In this document: positions 23,506 to 34,778 of the stretch, piece by piece
Numbering within the stretch: the stretch's first letter is position 1
Layout: each line of letters starts with the position of its first letter
Source of the DNA: Tragulus kanchil
Taxonomy: Eukaryota; Chordata; Mammalia; Artiodactyla; Tragulidae
Reading direction: 5' to 3'
DNA: 64,000 nt
Assembly (NCBI GenBank): GCA_022376925.1
Contig: JAIOJX010000031.1
Coordinates: 142,246,854-142,310,853, forward strand
Translations under genes and position numbers: made by a program
The notes under the pieces: model-generated
What the model saw: only the letters and a program-made list of their open reading frames with translations
What the model was told of the DNA's origin: nothing
The model's database searches: none

Positions 23506-25697
23506 GACTTCTAGGACTTGAAACAAATATGTAAGGACACTATTAAGCTAGCATTACTTTAATCTTCAAATGCTTGGTTGATAGCCCCAAAGAATTAACC
23601 AATACTTGGTAAGAATCTACTCTGTGTCCATCAGTGTCAGGTATTATAAGTTGTCCATGAGATTAAGTCTCAGCCTTTATGAAGTTTGTAGCCAAGATTA
23701 AGGATGAAAATCTAACACACACAAATCAATTAGAAGAAAAGGTAGCTGCAGATAATAACAGAGCCTTCTCAAATTCCAAGTTGGGTGAGAGGCCAGTTGT
23801 GAAGGAAAGTAGAAGAAGAAAAGTCATGTTTAAGAGGCTGAGCTGCAGGGTTTAGGCAAGAGAGCAGACACTGAGCATCACCCAAGAGTGAGGATAGGAC
23901 CCTGATAGACAAGAAGATGATAGTCTCATTGGTTCTTTCCCATTCTAATGGGGAAGAGATTCCAACCTGTACACTTATTTGCTTTTCTAGGAGACTCTTC
24001 AGTGCTGACTCCTGAAGGAGTGCTGGGCTATTGAAGGTATTTTTGGCTGTGCAAGTCAAGCTTCATGGTATTCCATTTGTAAAGAGCAGTGGACATATTT
24101 CCTCTATGCATTTATCTTAATACTCTAGACTTCCTTCAAGTTGAGCTGAAAGATAATGGGAGTAGCACTGACTAGACAGGATGACCCCAGGAAGATTTCC
24201 AAAGATAGGTCTCCTAGAAGTCTCAGAGGCATTCTCTTCTGGGATCATAAAACGCACCTCTTATGTCTGCCATAATGGATGTGTTTAATAACACCCATTG
24301 CCCATCTGGGAACAAGGTTCAAAAAAACTCAACCTTTCCCGGCTCAGAAGGGAATGTCATCAAATATTTAAGACCGGAACTTTTGCTTACCCTTGGCCAT
24401 TGTTCAAAGGAGGGAGGGAGGAGAAATCCCAGTCTAAACCTCAATCACCTTGAAATGCTGATTTTTCCCTCAGACATTTAAGTAGAAACCAGGTAGATTA
24501 ATGGCAAATTAGAACAAGCTCCCAGAACTTGGAAGCTAGACTTGACAACAAAATCCTCTTTTATTCAGCAAAAGTTTTTGGGGGAAAGGGAAAAGACAAT
24601 TATGCTTGGACTTCTAGGACTTGAAACAAATATGTAAGGACACTATTAAGCTAGCATTACTTTAATCTTCAAATGCTTGGTTGATAGCCCCAAAGAATTA
24701 ACCAATACTTGGTAAGAATCTACTCTGTGTCCATCAGTGTCAGGTATTATAAGTTGTCCATGAGATTAAGTCTCAGCCTTTATGAAGTTTGTAGCCAAGA
24801 TTAAGGATGAAAATCTAACACACACAAATCAATTAGAAGAAAAGGTAGCTGCAGATAATAACAGAGCCTTCTCAAATTCCAAGTTGGGTGAGAGGCCAGT
24901 TGTGAAGGAAAGTAGAAGAAGAAAAGTCATGTTTAAGAGGCTGAGCTGCAGGGTTTAGGCAAGAGAGCAGACACTGAGCATCACCCAAGAGTGAGGATAG
25001 GACCCTGATAGACAAGAAGATGATAGTCTCATTGGTTCTTTCCCATTCTAATGGGGAAGAGATTCCAACCTGTACACTTATTTGCTTTTCTAGGAGACTC
25101 TTCAGTGCTGACTCCTGAAGGAGTGCTGGGCTATTGAAGGTATTTTTGGCTGTGCAAGTCAAGCTTCATGGTATTCCATTTGTAAAGAGCAGTGGACATA
25201 TTTCCTCTATGCATTTATCTTAATACTCTAGACTTCCTTCAAGTTGAGCTGAAAGATAATGGGAGTAGCACTGACTAGACAGGATGACCCCAGGAAGATT
25301 TCCAAAGATAGGTCTCCTAGAAGTCTCAGAGGCATTCTCTTCTGGGATCATAAAACGCACCTCTTATGTCTGCCATAATGGATGTGTTTAATAACACCCA
25401 TTGCCCATCTGGGAACAAGGTTCAAAAAAACTCAACCTTTCCCGGCTCAGAAGGGAATGTCATCAAATATTTAAGACCGGAACTTTTGCTTACCCTTGGC
25501 CATTGTTCAAAGGAGGGAGGGAGGAGAAATCCCAGTCTAAACCTCAATCACCTTGAAATGCTGATTTTTCCCTCAGACATTTAAGTAGAAACCAGGTAGA
25601 TTAATGGCAAATTAGAACAAGCTCCCAGAACTTGGAAGCTAGACTTGACAACAAAATCCTCTTTTATTCAGCAAAAGTTTTTGGAAAAGGGAAAGAG
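23506..25697 (+). repeat. Direct duplication D10, about 1.09 kb
   Basis: Copy A is 23506-24596 and copy B 24609-25697, 1,103 apart. Copy A starts inside copy B of D9, so 22343-22631, 23506-23790 and 24609-24893 are three versions of one stretch. The copies otherwise appear near-identical. Confidence 0.95.
23791..24596. other. Unique non-coding stretch
   Basis: No repeat family or gene recognised. Present again at 24894-25697 through D10. Confidence 0.5.
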
Positions 25698-25994
25698 GCC
25701 TGTGAACTACCACTGATGGTTGATTTGCCATTGGATCAAGGTAGTCTGATAATGTTGAAAAGTCTTGATTTTTCTAAGCGACAGTGATGGGTCTGCATAA
25801 GTTGGAGGCAGGGTTAGGATATAAATGGGAAGTGAAAATTAGCAAAGATTCACTTAGAAGCTTTTCCCTATACCATCAAGTCTTAGAGTGTCATTTTTCA
25901 GTGTTTTTATTGCTTATCAAATACAAACTGAAAATCATGATTGAAAGCAGTAGTATTAATATCATGTTACTTTCTCTTTTGTAAATTAAATTGG
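25698..25994. other. Unique non-coding stretch
   Basis: No repeat or gene recognised. Confidence 0.5.
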
Positions 25995-26293
25995 ACTGAA
26001 TGTTTTGTTTTTCTTTGTCCCCATCATGCCTCTTTTGTTTCGATATTTATTTTCATCTATCTTTTATTATTTGGCCTGTGTAGGCCTCCCATTGCAGTGG
26101 CCTCTCCTGTTGCAAAGCACTAGATCTGGGCACATGCACTCCAGGGCACTGGCTCATAATTGTACACATTGGCCCAGCCACTCCAGGGTATGTGGGATCC
26201 TCCCAGGCCAGGGATCGAACCGGTACCCCTTGCACTTGCAAGGTGGACTCCTTAACCACTGGACCACCAGAGAAGCCCTGAACTGAATGTTTT
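25995..26293 (-). mobile_element. CHR-type SINE with perfect 12-base target-site duplication
   Basis: Body 26007-26281, antisense, with the gggatcgaaccggtacccct B-box region and ccactggaccaccagag at the 5' end. The repeat actgaatgtttt flanks it at 25995-26006 and 26282-26293. Confidence 0.92.
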
Positions 26294-26688
26294 TATTTTA
26301 GATACCTTGATGTTCTTTGAGAAAAATGTTACTTGGGTAAAATGAATTGGAAAGAGGATTTCCTTTGCTATTTCTCTGGGAGAGGTCTATGCCTCTGATT
26401 TAGAAGCATCCCATTGCACAGGATATCAAGAGATTAACCTCCTTTCTCATTTAAAGACTGCTCTGCGTTGGGGGCTCCACTAGTGAAATGAGAAACACTT
26501 TATGCCCTTTCAACATCTCCAGTGCACATTAGTATATTTCATGTTTTGAGAAACATACAGGAAGATATTCTGGCTACCCCGCACATCACACTTCATATGA
26601 CAGTGGGACAGGTGTGTTCAGGTGACCTCTCTTCACTCGGTTCTCTGTGGAGTATGGTTTGGGAAATGTGCCATCGCCATGTCTTAAC
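26294..26688. other. Unique non-coding stretch
   Basis: No repeat or gene recognised. Confidence 0.5.
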
Positions 26689-26689
26689 T

Positions 26690-26755
26690 CTTTGACTCAC
26701 CCCTGGCACCTTGCCCAGTGTTCAGCATATACTGAGTTCTCACCATTTATTTAGA
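26690..26755 (+). mobile_element. L2/MIR 3'-end-like fragment (tentative)
   Basis: tggcaccttgcccagtgttc, then agcatatactgagttctcac: the shape of the L2 3' end (cagtgcctggcacatagtag...). Short and diverged. Confidence 0.45.
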
Positions 26756-26764
26756 AATCCTTTT

Positions 26765-26875
26765 TCAACATGCTTTTACACTCATGACTTCAATCCTTGA
26801 AACAAAGACTCTTCATTTGGACAGACAAGAAAAATGAGAGGCCGAGGAAGTCCAGTGATCTGCCTGGTGGTAGCA
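26765..26875 (+). mobile_element. MIR fragment (tentative)
   Basis: The tacactcatgacttcaatcc and gaaaaatgagaggccgagga blocks resemble the MIR 3' half (cagatgaggaaactgaggc). An open frame crosses it but is not gene-like. Confidence 0.55.
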
Positions 26876-27343
26876 TAAGAATCTTCACTGATGACGGCTC
26901 CCTCCAAAGAATGTGTGTCTTCTACCCCAAGTCATCCCAAAGCATGAAGAAAGGGAGCCCCCACAAAACACATGAAGAGTCTGGCCTCGTCTCTACATCT
27001 CCACACACTCTGAATGCCCAACAGGCATGTCTCTGTGACAGGCTAAGTAGCCTTGTCATCCCACCTTCAAATTTGCAATCCAAACAATGGAATGCCAAAA
27101 GGTCAGCTGAATGGGGTATCTGGTTCCCAGTCTGATTTTTCTTGCTTTACATTCTTTTGTTCTGAAAGTCTAATGAACCAATAAGGGCTCTCAAAGAAGC
27201 TCTGGGCTATATGGAAACTAGGTTACGCATGGCCTAGAAGCTATGAGGCTGGGATACCATCACAGAATACCCCAACCTAAGACCAGTGGAGTGTACAGGA
27301 AAGGCAGGAAAATGGAACATGGTTCCAGGCTTACCAAGGAGAG
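26876..27343. other. Unique non-coding stretch
   Basis: Nothing recognised apart from the crossing open frame that begins in the MIR remnant. Confidence 0.5.
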
Positions 27344-29628
27344 AAATTCCTGACTCAAAGATTCATGGGCTGAGAAATGGGGTCACTCTGCTTCTCTAAC
27401 TCCTATCTATCCTTCAAAGCCCTGATCTAGTCCTACTTTTGCTCTTAGGGATTTACTACCAATCCTAACCTTGATTGGTTCTTAGTCTGACTTGAGTAGC
27501 CTTCATTTTGGTTGTAGTGAGTACTCAGTCCTGAATTATCACTGCTTAGTTCTGTGTGAGCACTTATGTACTCACCAGAGAGATTTTGAGTTCCTTGGTT
27601 GGTATATTTTTTCATTCCAATACCAAAGAAGGGCAACACCAAAGAATGTTTAAATTACCACACAACTGCACTTATTTCACGCACTAGCAAAGTAATGCTC
27701 AAAATCAGTCTAGCTAGGCTTCAACAATATGTGAATCAAGAACTCCAAGATGTACAAGCTGGATTTAGAAAAAGGCAGAGGAACTAGAAATCAAATTGTC
27801 AACATCTTTTGGATCATAGAAAGAGCAAGTGAATTCCAGAAAAACACCTACTACTGCTTCACTGACTATGCTAAAAGCCTTAGTTTTTTAAAAGCCTAAA
27901 AGCCTTTGACTATGTGGATCACAACAAACTGTGGAAAGTTCTGAAAGGGATGGGAATACCAGATCACCTTACCTGCCTCCAGTAAAACCTGTATGCAGGA
28001 CATGAAGCAACAGTTAGAGCTGGACATGAAACAATGGACTGGTTCCAAATTGGGAAAGGAGTACGTCAAGGCTGTATATTGTTACCTGCCTATTTAACTT
28101 ACATGCAGAGTACATCATGTGAAATGCTGGTCTGGATGAAGCACAAGCTGGAATCAAGATTGCCCGGAGAAATATCAATAACCTCAGGTATGCAGATAAC
28201 ACCACCCTTATGGCAGAAAGTGAAGAGGAGCTAAAAAACCTCTTGATGAAGGTGAAAGAGGAGAGTGAAAATGCATGCCTAAAAGTCAACATTCAGAAAA
28301 CTAAGATCATGGCATCTGGTCCCATCACTTCATGGGAAATAGATGGGGAGACAGTGGAAACAGTGTCAGACTTTATTTTTTTGGGCTCCAAAATCACTGC
28401 AGATGGTGACTGCAGCCATGAAATTAAAAGACGCTTACTCCTTGGAAGGAAAGTTATGACCAACCTAGATAGCATATTTAAAAGAAAAAATTCCTGACTC
28501 AAAGATTCATGGGCTGAGAAATGGGGTCACTCTGCTTCTCTAACTCCTATCTATCCTTCAAAGCCCTGATCTAGTCCTACTTTTGCTCTTAGGGATTTAC
28601 TACCAATCCTAACCTTGATTGGTTCTTAGTCTGACTTGAGTAGCCTTCATTTTGGTTGTAGTGAGTACTCAGTCCTGAATTATCACTGCTTAGTTCTGTG
28701 TGAGCACTTATGTACTCACCAGAGAGATTTTGAGTTCCTTGGTTGGTATATTTTTTCATTCCAATACCAAAGAAGGGCAACACCAAAGAATGTTTAAATT
28801 ACCACACAACTGCACTTATTTCACGCACTAGCAAAGTAATGCTCAAAATCAGTCTAGCTAGGCTTCAACAATATGTGAATCAAGAACTCCAAGATGTACA
28901 AGCTGGATTTAGAAAAAGGCAGAGGAACTAGAAATCAAATTGTCAACATCTTTTGGATCATAGAAAGAGCAAGTGAATTCCAAAAAAACACCTACTACTG
29001 CTTCACTGACTATGCTAAAAGCCTTAGTTTTTTAAAAGCCTAAAAGCCTTTGACTATGTGGATCACAACAAACTGTGGAAAGTTCTGAAAGGGATGGGAA
29101 TACCAGATCACCTTACCTGCCTCCAGTAAAACCTGTATGCAGGACATGAAGCAACAGTTAGAGCTGGACATGAAACAATGGACTGGTTCCAAATTGGGAA
29201 AGGAGTACGTCAAGGCTGTATATTGTTACCTGCCTATTTAACTTACATGCAGAGTACATCATGTGAAATGCTGGTCTGGATGAAGCACAAGCTGGAATCA
29301 AGATTGCCCGGAGAAATATCAATAACCTCAGGTATGCAGATAACACCACCCTTATGGCAGAAAGTGAAGAGGAGCTAAAAAACCTCTTGATGAAGGTGAA
29401 AGAGGAGAGTGAAAATGCATGCCTAAAAGTCAACATTCAGAAAACTAAGATCATGGCATCTGGTCCCATCACTTCATGGCAAATAGATGGGCAGACAATG
29501 AAAACACTGACAGAGTCTATTTCCTTGGGCTCCAAAATCACTGCAGATGGTGACTGCAGCCACGAAATTAAAAGACGCTTGCTCCTTGGAAGAAAAGTTA
29601 TGACAAACCTAGACAGCTATTTAAAAGC
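27344..29628 (+). repeat. Direct duplication D11, about 1.14 kb, with a divergent end
   Basis: Copy A is 27344-28484 and copy B 28488-29628, 1,144 apart. Most is near-identical, but the last ~150 bases (28333-28484 versus 29477-29628) differ at many sites. There copy A reads like a generic BovB consensus, while copy B matches the element that continues beyond the duplication. Confidence 0.93.
27612..28484 (+). pseudogene. BovB (RTE) LINE reverse transcriptase, 5'-truncated, duplicated part (copy A)
   Basis: BovB is a ruminant RTE-clade non-LTR retrotransposon whose single protein carries an endonuclease and a reverse transcriptase. The plus strand encodes, in pieces, RT blocks such as NYHTTALISRTSKVMLKI (near 27652), DVQAGFRK, KGVRQGCIL (near 28060), the YADD region at 28189 and the KIMASGPITSW block. 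The endonuclease part is absent. Frames are broken by indels, an in-frame stop after RKRQRN and an A/T-rich insertion at 27871-27905. The catalytic YADD reads YADN (28189-28200). A dead copy, cut at its right by the D11 junction. Confidence 0.93.
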
Positions 29629-30056
29629 AGAGACATCACTTTGCTGACAAAAGTCCATATAGTCAAAGCTATGGTTTTTCCGGTAGCCATGTATGGTTGT
29701 GAGAGCTGGACCATAAAGAAGGCCGAGCACCAACGAACTGATGCCTTCAGACTGTGGTGCTGGAGAAGCCTCTTGAGAGTCTCTTGGACTGCAAGATCAA
29801 AACAGCCAATCCTCAAAGAAATCAACCCTGAACTTTCATTGGAATGCAGATAGCTCATTGGAAAAGACCCTGCTTTGGGGAAAAACAGAAGGTAGAAGGA
29901 GAAGGCGACAAAAGAGATGAGATGGTTGGATGGCATCATTGAGTCAACAGACATGAGTTTGAGCAAGCTCCGGGAGATGCTGAAGGACAGGGCAGCCTGG
30001 CAGGACAGTTCATGAGGTCACAGAGTCAGACACAACTGAGCGACAGAACTGAACTG
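28756..30056 (+). pseudogene. BovB (RTE) LINE reverse transcriptase and 3' end (copy B and remainder)
   Basis: The same element as copy A, but running through to its natural 3' terminus. It repeats the RT blocks and YADN (29333-29344). It continues with the C-terminal KAMVFPVAMYGCESWT-type region (29668 onward) and the KLRE region, and ends in gtcagacacaactgagcgac plus gaactgaactg at about 30056. A deletion of some 50-60 bases relative to the usual BovB lies near 29850. The collapsed element is about 2.45 kb less the ~1.14 kb false repeat, so about 1.3 kb. Confidence 0.93.
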
Positions 30057-30075
30057 GTTGCTATAATACACCTTC

Positions 30076-30437
30076 AAGATCCTGTGCCACGGGCTTCCCC
30101 TGGTGGTCCAGTGGGTAAGGACACCGCCTTGCAGTGCAAGGCGCCGGTTCGATCCCTGGCCTGGGAAGATCCCACGTGCCGCAGAGCGGCTGGACCAATG
30201 TGTCCAATCACCGAGCCGGAGCTCTGGAGCGCATGCGCCCAGAGCCGGCACTCTGCAGCGACAGACGCCGCCGCGATGGGAGGCCCACAGGAGCCAAAGA
30301 ACAAAGACGGATGAAAATGGAGAAATGAAAGACCAGTAGAAGTGGCCCGCCTGCTCCCCTCCCTCCCCAACCGACCCCCGCCCAAATAAATAAATAAATA
30401 AATCTTTAAAAAAAAAAAAAAAAAGATCCTGTGCCAC
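30076..30437 (+). mobile_element. CHR-type SINE, full length, perfect 15-base target-site duplication
   Basis: Body 30091-30422: gggcttcccctggtggtcca, ggttcgatccctggcctggg, a GC-rich middle, (AAAT)n then a long A tail. The target repeat aagatcctgtgccac flanks it at 30076-30090 and 30423-30437. It is the least eroded SINE in the window, so the youngest-looking insertion. It lies immediately after the BovB 3' end. Confidence 0.95.
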
Positions 30438-30627
30438 CACTCATCCCCATTCCCCAGTGGCTAGCATGACAGGAGGCTCAAAAGCATTCTAATCCCTCTT
30501 GAGTCCTTGTTCATTACTTGACATTTTCTCTAGGCAGCCCTGAAAGTATGCTTACTTCTTTAAGTGGTCACAGAATAAAGTGCGGTGTCTGGAGTGATTT
30601 TCTTAGACTGGTTATTGCTGCCTTCTA
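30438..30627. other. Unique non-coding stretch
   Basis: Nothing recognised. Confidence 0.5.
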
Positions 30628-30815
30628 AAAAGTGTTTATCAAGCATCAGCTATTTCTCCTAGGTTATTTGCATAAAAAAATCTCATTTGATCTTCCCAGT
30701 ATTCATACGAACATCAGGGAATGGAGGCTCAGAGAAGTGAAGCAACTCATCCAAGGTCATACTGAAAGTGGCAAAGATGGGATTCAAATCCAGGAAAGAA
30801 CATTTCCAAGCCTCC
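30628..30815 (+). mobile_element. MIR
   Basis: Plus-strand MIR order: gtgtttatcaagcatcagct, tctcatttgatcttccca, ggaatggaggctcagagaag, caactcatccaaggtcatac, gggattcaaatccaggaa. A long open frame (30632-31288) begins here but is accounted for by repeat plus chance. Confidence 0.85.
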
Positions 30816-30822
30816 GAATAGC

Positions 30823-33084
30823 AGCTTCTGCTCAGGTGGTTTTATTCTTTTTCCATTCCAGCTTCCTAATGTTAGTGTTGAAATCTGCATCGTCCTTGTC
30901 ACTCTCAAAGTTGGGAAATGGATTCTGCCTGCCCTTTACCAGTCACTTGGGGTCAGAGGAGCCAGCTTTTGACAAAGGATCCCCTCCCTCTCGCCGGAAG
31001 AGCCACTTCCGCCCCTGCCACACCCCCGTCCCTTGCCTGTGGTCTGGAACCTCTGTGGTTGCTGCCCCTGCCTCCCGCATCTTCCATCTCCCTATTCCCC
31101 TGCCCTCAATCCCCAGCCCCACCATTAATGAGAATCAGAAGGAGGGAGAGTGGGAACTTGAAAGAGTAATTCCTTTCTTATTTATAGGTCTCCACCGGAG
31201 GACCAGGGGCAAGGAGTGTGGTCTCTACCCTGAAGCGAGGAGCAAAGCTCTCATAGGGGCCTGGGGCCTGGCTGGGCTTGGCCTGTGACCCCTAGTGCCT
31301 TAATCTCCCCAGCTGTACAATTAGGTAAAAGTTGGGCTACAATGAAAACCAGATGTTACATCAGGAGCGAAGTCTCCTGGGCAAACAAATTAAATAATAA
31401 ATAAATGCTTTCAGTTTTACTAGCCACTGGCCATTCTGTCTCTCCTCCCAGGCTCCAATTAGAGTACTCCTGTTGTCTTGTGGAGTTTTAAAACCCAAGT
31501 GTAAATAAGAAAGGTTCCTGCAATGCCAGAAATGCTTGCTAATTTTGATTTTTATTTTTGTCAACTGTTTGGCTTTGGGTTGGTTTTCCGCAATGGTGTG
31601 AGCTGGTTTTTGCAAATCCTCATGAGTCTGACTTTCCATTCTGATTTATGCTGGGGGTGAGCAGCAATTAACCAGGTTATATCTTTTTTTCTTTTTTGGT
31701 CATTTGGGGAACACTGATCCTGGGATATTCTTATGCATGAAGTACTCTGGGGATCACAGAGACATAGCGTGCATTTCTCTCATTTGCCAAAACCCAAACC
31801 AAACCCAAATCCGAGGAACTCTGGCTCTAGGAAAAGCAACACTGAGCTTGCTGTTTTAACTACAGCCATTTACTTGAGAATCTCCTTACAATGTTTGTAT
31901 CTGCTTCTCTGTCTTGGAATTTAGAGATAATCATACTGCAGTGACTCGAGGTCTCAGTTTCCAACCCCAAAGCTTCTGCTCAGGTGGTTTTATTCTTTCC
32001 ATTCCAGCTTCCTAATGTTAGTGTTGAAATCTGCATCGTCCTTGTCACTCTCAAAGTTGGGAAATGGATTCTGCCTGCCCTTTACCAGTCACTTGGGGTC
32101 AGAGGAGCCAGCTTTTGACAAAGGATCCCCTCCCTCTCGCCGGAAGAGCCACTTCCGCCCCTGCCTCACCCCCGTCCCTTGCCTGTGGTCTGGAACCTCT
32201 GTGGTTGCTACCCCTGCCTCTCGCATCTTCCATCTCCCTATTCCCCTGCCCTCAATCCCCAGCCCCACCATTAATGAGAATCAGAAGGAGGGAGAGTGGG
32301 AACTTGAAAGAGTAATTCCTTTCTTATTTATAGGTCTCCACCGGAGGACCAGGGGCAAGGAGTGTGGTCTCTACCCTGAAGCGAGGAGCAAAGCTCTCAT
32401 AGGGGCCTGGGGCCTGGCTGGGCTTGGCCTGTGACCCCTAGTGCCTTAATCTCCCCAGCTGTACAATTAGGTAAAAGTTGGGCTACAATGAAAACCAGAT
32501 GTTACATCAGGAGCGAAGTCTCCTGGGCAAACAAATTAAATAATAAATAAATGCTTTCAGTTTTACTAGCCACTGGCCATTCTGTCTCTCCTCCCAGGCT
32601 CCAATTAGAGTACTCCTGTTGTCTTGTGGAGTTTTAAAACCCAAGTGTAAATAAGAAAGGTTCCTGCAATGCCAGAAATGCTTGCTAATTTTGATTTTTA
32701 TTTTTGTCAACTGTTTGGCTTTGGGTTGGTTTTCCGCAATGGTGTGAGCTGGTTTTTGCAAATCCTCATGAGTCTGACTTTCCATTCTGATTTATGCTGG
32801 GGGTGAGCAGCAATTAACCAGGTTATATCTTTTTTTCTTTTTTGGTCATTTGGGGAACACTGATCCTGGGATATTCTTATGCATGAAGTACTCTGGGGAT
32901 CACAGAGACATAGCGTGCATTTCTCTCATTTGCCAAAAACCCAAACCAAACCCAAATCCGAGGAACTCTGGCTCTAGGAAAAGCAACACTGAGCTTGCTG
33001 TTTTAACTACAGCCATTTACTTGAGAATCTCCTTACAATGTTTGTATCTGCTTCTCTGTCTTGGAATTTAGAGATAATCATACT
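30823..33084 (+). repeat. Direct duplication D12, about 1.11 kb
   Basis: Copy A is 30823-31937 and copy B 31971-33084, about 1,146 apart. The linker 31938-31970 is a gapped copy of the bases after copy B (actcgaggtctcag) joined to a gapped copy of those before copy A (tttccaa...). Three substitutions occur within 56 bases (31020/32166, 31064/32210, 31075/32221). Confidence 0.96.
30900..31640. other. Unique, partly GC-rich non-coding stretch
   Basis: C/G-rich to about 31300, then AT-rich with TAAATAATAAATAAATG. No gene supported. The repeat-poor part 31430-31670 might be a conserved element. Repeated at 32046-32786 through D12. Confidence 0.4.
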
Positions 33085-33124
33085 TGGCTGAGTAAAGAAC
33101 TCGAGGTCTCAGACACATTACTTT

Positions 33125-33250
33125 CACTCATTCTTTTACTTGTGACCTCATTCATTCATTTAGGAAATACTTACTGAGCACCTGTTATGCGCTCAACACT
33201 TTTCTTGGAGCTGAGCAAGCAGCTGCAAACCAGCAGACAGAGCTCGTGCC
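33125..33250. mobile_element. Old repeat with attcatttaggaaatacttactgagc motif (tentative)
   Basis: The text cattcatttaggaaatactt followed by actgagcacctgttatgcgc is typical of old L2/MIR-class ends (...caacaaatatttattgagcacc...). Family and strand are uncertain. Repeated at about 34234-34359. Confidence 0.5.
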
Positions 33251-33669
33251 AACAGAAGGACTGAGAGAACAAGATGCTGATTGTACAAGCCGTTTAAGCA
33301 TTAGGACTCTGGTCATTCCTACTGAACCCTTGGGGAAAATACAGGAACATGTGTATTGACAGGCAAAAAGGTCATGCAGTTAAGTCACGGCTATCCCACG
33401 TGACTCTTCTACAGCCATGTTTGGCCAATAGTGACCTGAGCTTCCACTGACACGGTTGCAACCAGGATTCTCGTTAAGTGAGCACCTACCATATGCTAGT
33501 CATGGGGGTAAGCATTTCCCCATCATGTCAGGGCAGGCATCATCTCATTTCACTGCTTCAGAGTACAGGAGACAGAGCTTCCAAGAATCCTGGTCTAGCT
33601 TACACAAGTTCTCCCATTCCTGTTGGCTACTGAGAAGCCTGCAGACGTCTAGAAGTTACAACAATATCC

Positions 33670-33822
33670 AGAAGTTAATTCAGAACCTATGCAGTGCCAA
33701 TCACTAAGCTGGCAACTTTTTTGGACATGACCTTATTCCCTTCTCACAGTCTTTCTGGAGGGTCACTATTGGATCCTCGTTTTGCAACAGAGGAAATGGA
33801 GTCGCATCAGGGTGAAATGCCT
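33670..33822 (+). mobile_element. MIR, cut by the D13 junction
   Basis: ctatgcagtgccaatcacta, then ccttattcccttctcacagt and cagaggaaatggagtcgc. The uninterrupted version is at 34779-35020. Confidence 0.75.
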
Positions 33823-34778
33823 TCTCACAGCTCATAAGTATTCTTGGAGGGTATCCAGCATGGTTTTCAAATCCTCATGAGTCTGACTTTCCATTCTGAT
33901 TTATGCTGGGGGTGAGCAGCAATTAACCAGGTTATATCTTTTTTTCTTTTTTGGTCATTTGGGGAACACTGATCCTGGGATATTCTTATGCATGAAGTAC
34001 TCTGGGGATCACAGAGACATAGCGTGCATTTCTCTCATTTGCCAAAACCCAAACCAAACCCAAATCCGAGGAACTCTGGCTCTAGGAAAAGCAACACTGA
34101 GCTTGCTGTTTTAACTACAGCCATTTACTTGAGAATCTCCTTACAATGTTTGTATCTGCTTCTCTGTCTTGGAATTTAGAGATAATCATACTTGGCTGAG
34201 TAAAGAACTCGAGGTCTCAGACACATTACTTTCACTCATTCTTTTACTTGTGACCTCATTCATTCATTTAGGAAATACTTACTGAGCACCTGTTATGCGC
34301 TCAACACTTTTCTTGGAGCTGAGCAAGCAGCTGCAAACCAGCAGACAGAGCTCGTGCCAACAGAAGGACTGAGAGAACAAGATGCTGATTGTACAAGCCG
34401 TTTAAGCATTAGGACTCTGGTCATTCCTACTGAACCCTTGGGGAAAATACAGGAACATGTGTATTGACAGGCAAAAAGGTCATGCAGTTAAGTCACGGCT
34501 ATCCCACGTGACTCTTCTACAGCCATGTTTGGCCAATAGTGACCTGAGCTTCCACTGACACGGTTGCAACCAGGATTCTCGTTAAGTGAGCACCTACCAT
34601 ATGCTAGTCATGGGGGTAAGCATTTCCCCATCATGTCAGGGCAGGCATCATCTCATTTCACTGCTTCAGAGTACAGGAGACAGAGCTTCCAAGAATCCTG
34701 GTCTAGCTTACACAAGTTCTCCCATTCCTGTTGGCTACTGAGAAGCCTGCGCAGACGTCTAGAAGTTACAACAATATC

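Larger units (their letters stand above)
21473..23790 (+). repeat. Direct duplication D9, about 1.16 kb
   Basis: Copy A is 21473-22631 and copy B 22637-23790, about 1,163 apart. The copies differ in homopolymers and in GT-repeat count (10 versus 9 units). Each contains a CHR SINE with its target-site duplication. Confidence 0.96.

Noticed and set aside
26797..27135. 112-codon open frame
   Set aside because: Starts in a MIR remnant and has no family resemblance.
30632..31288. 218-codon open frame, the longest in the window
   Set aside because: Begins inside a MIR, runs through GC-rich unique DNA and shows no recognisable domain; probably chance.
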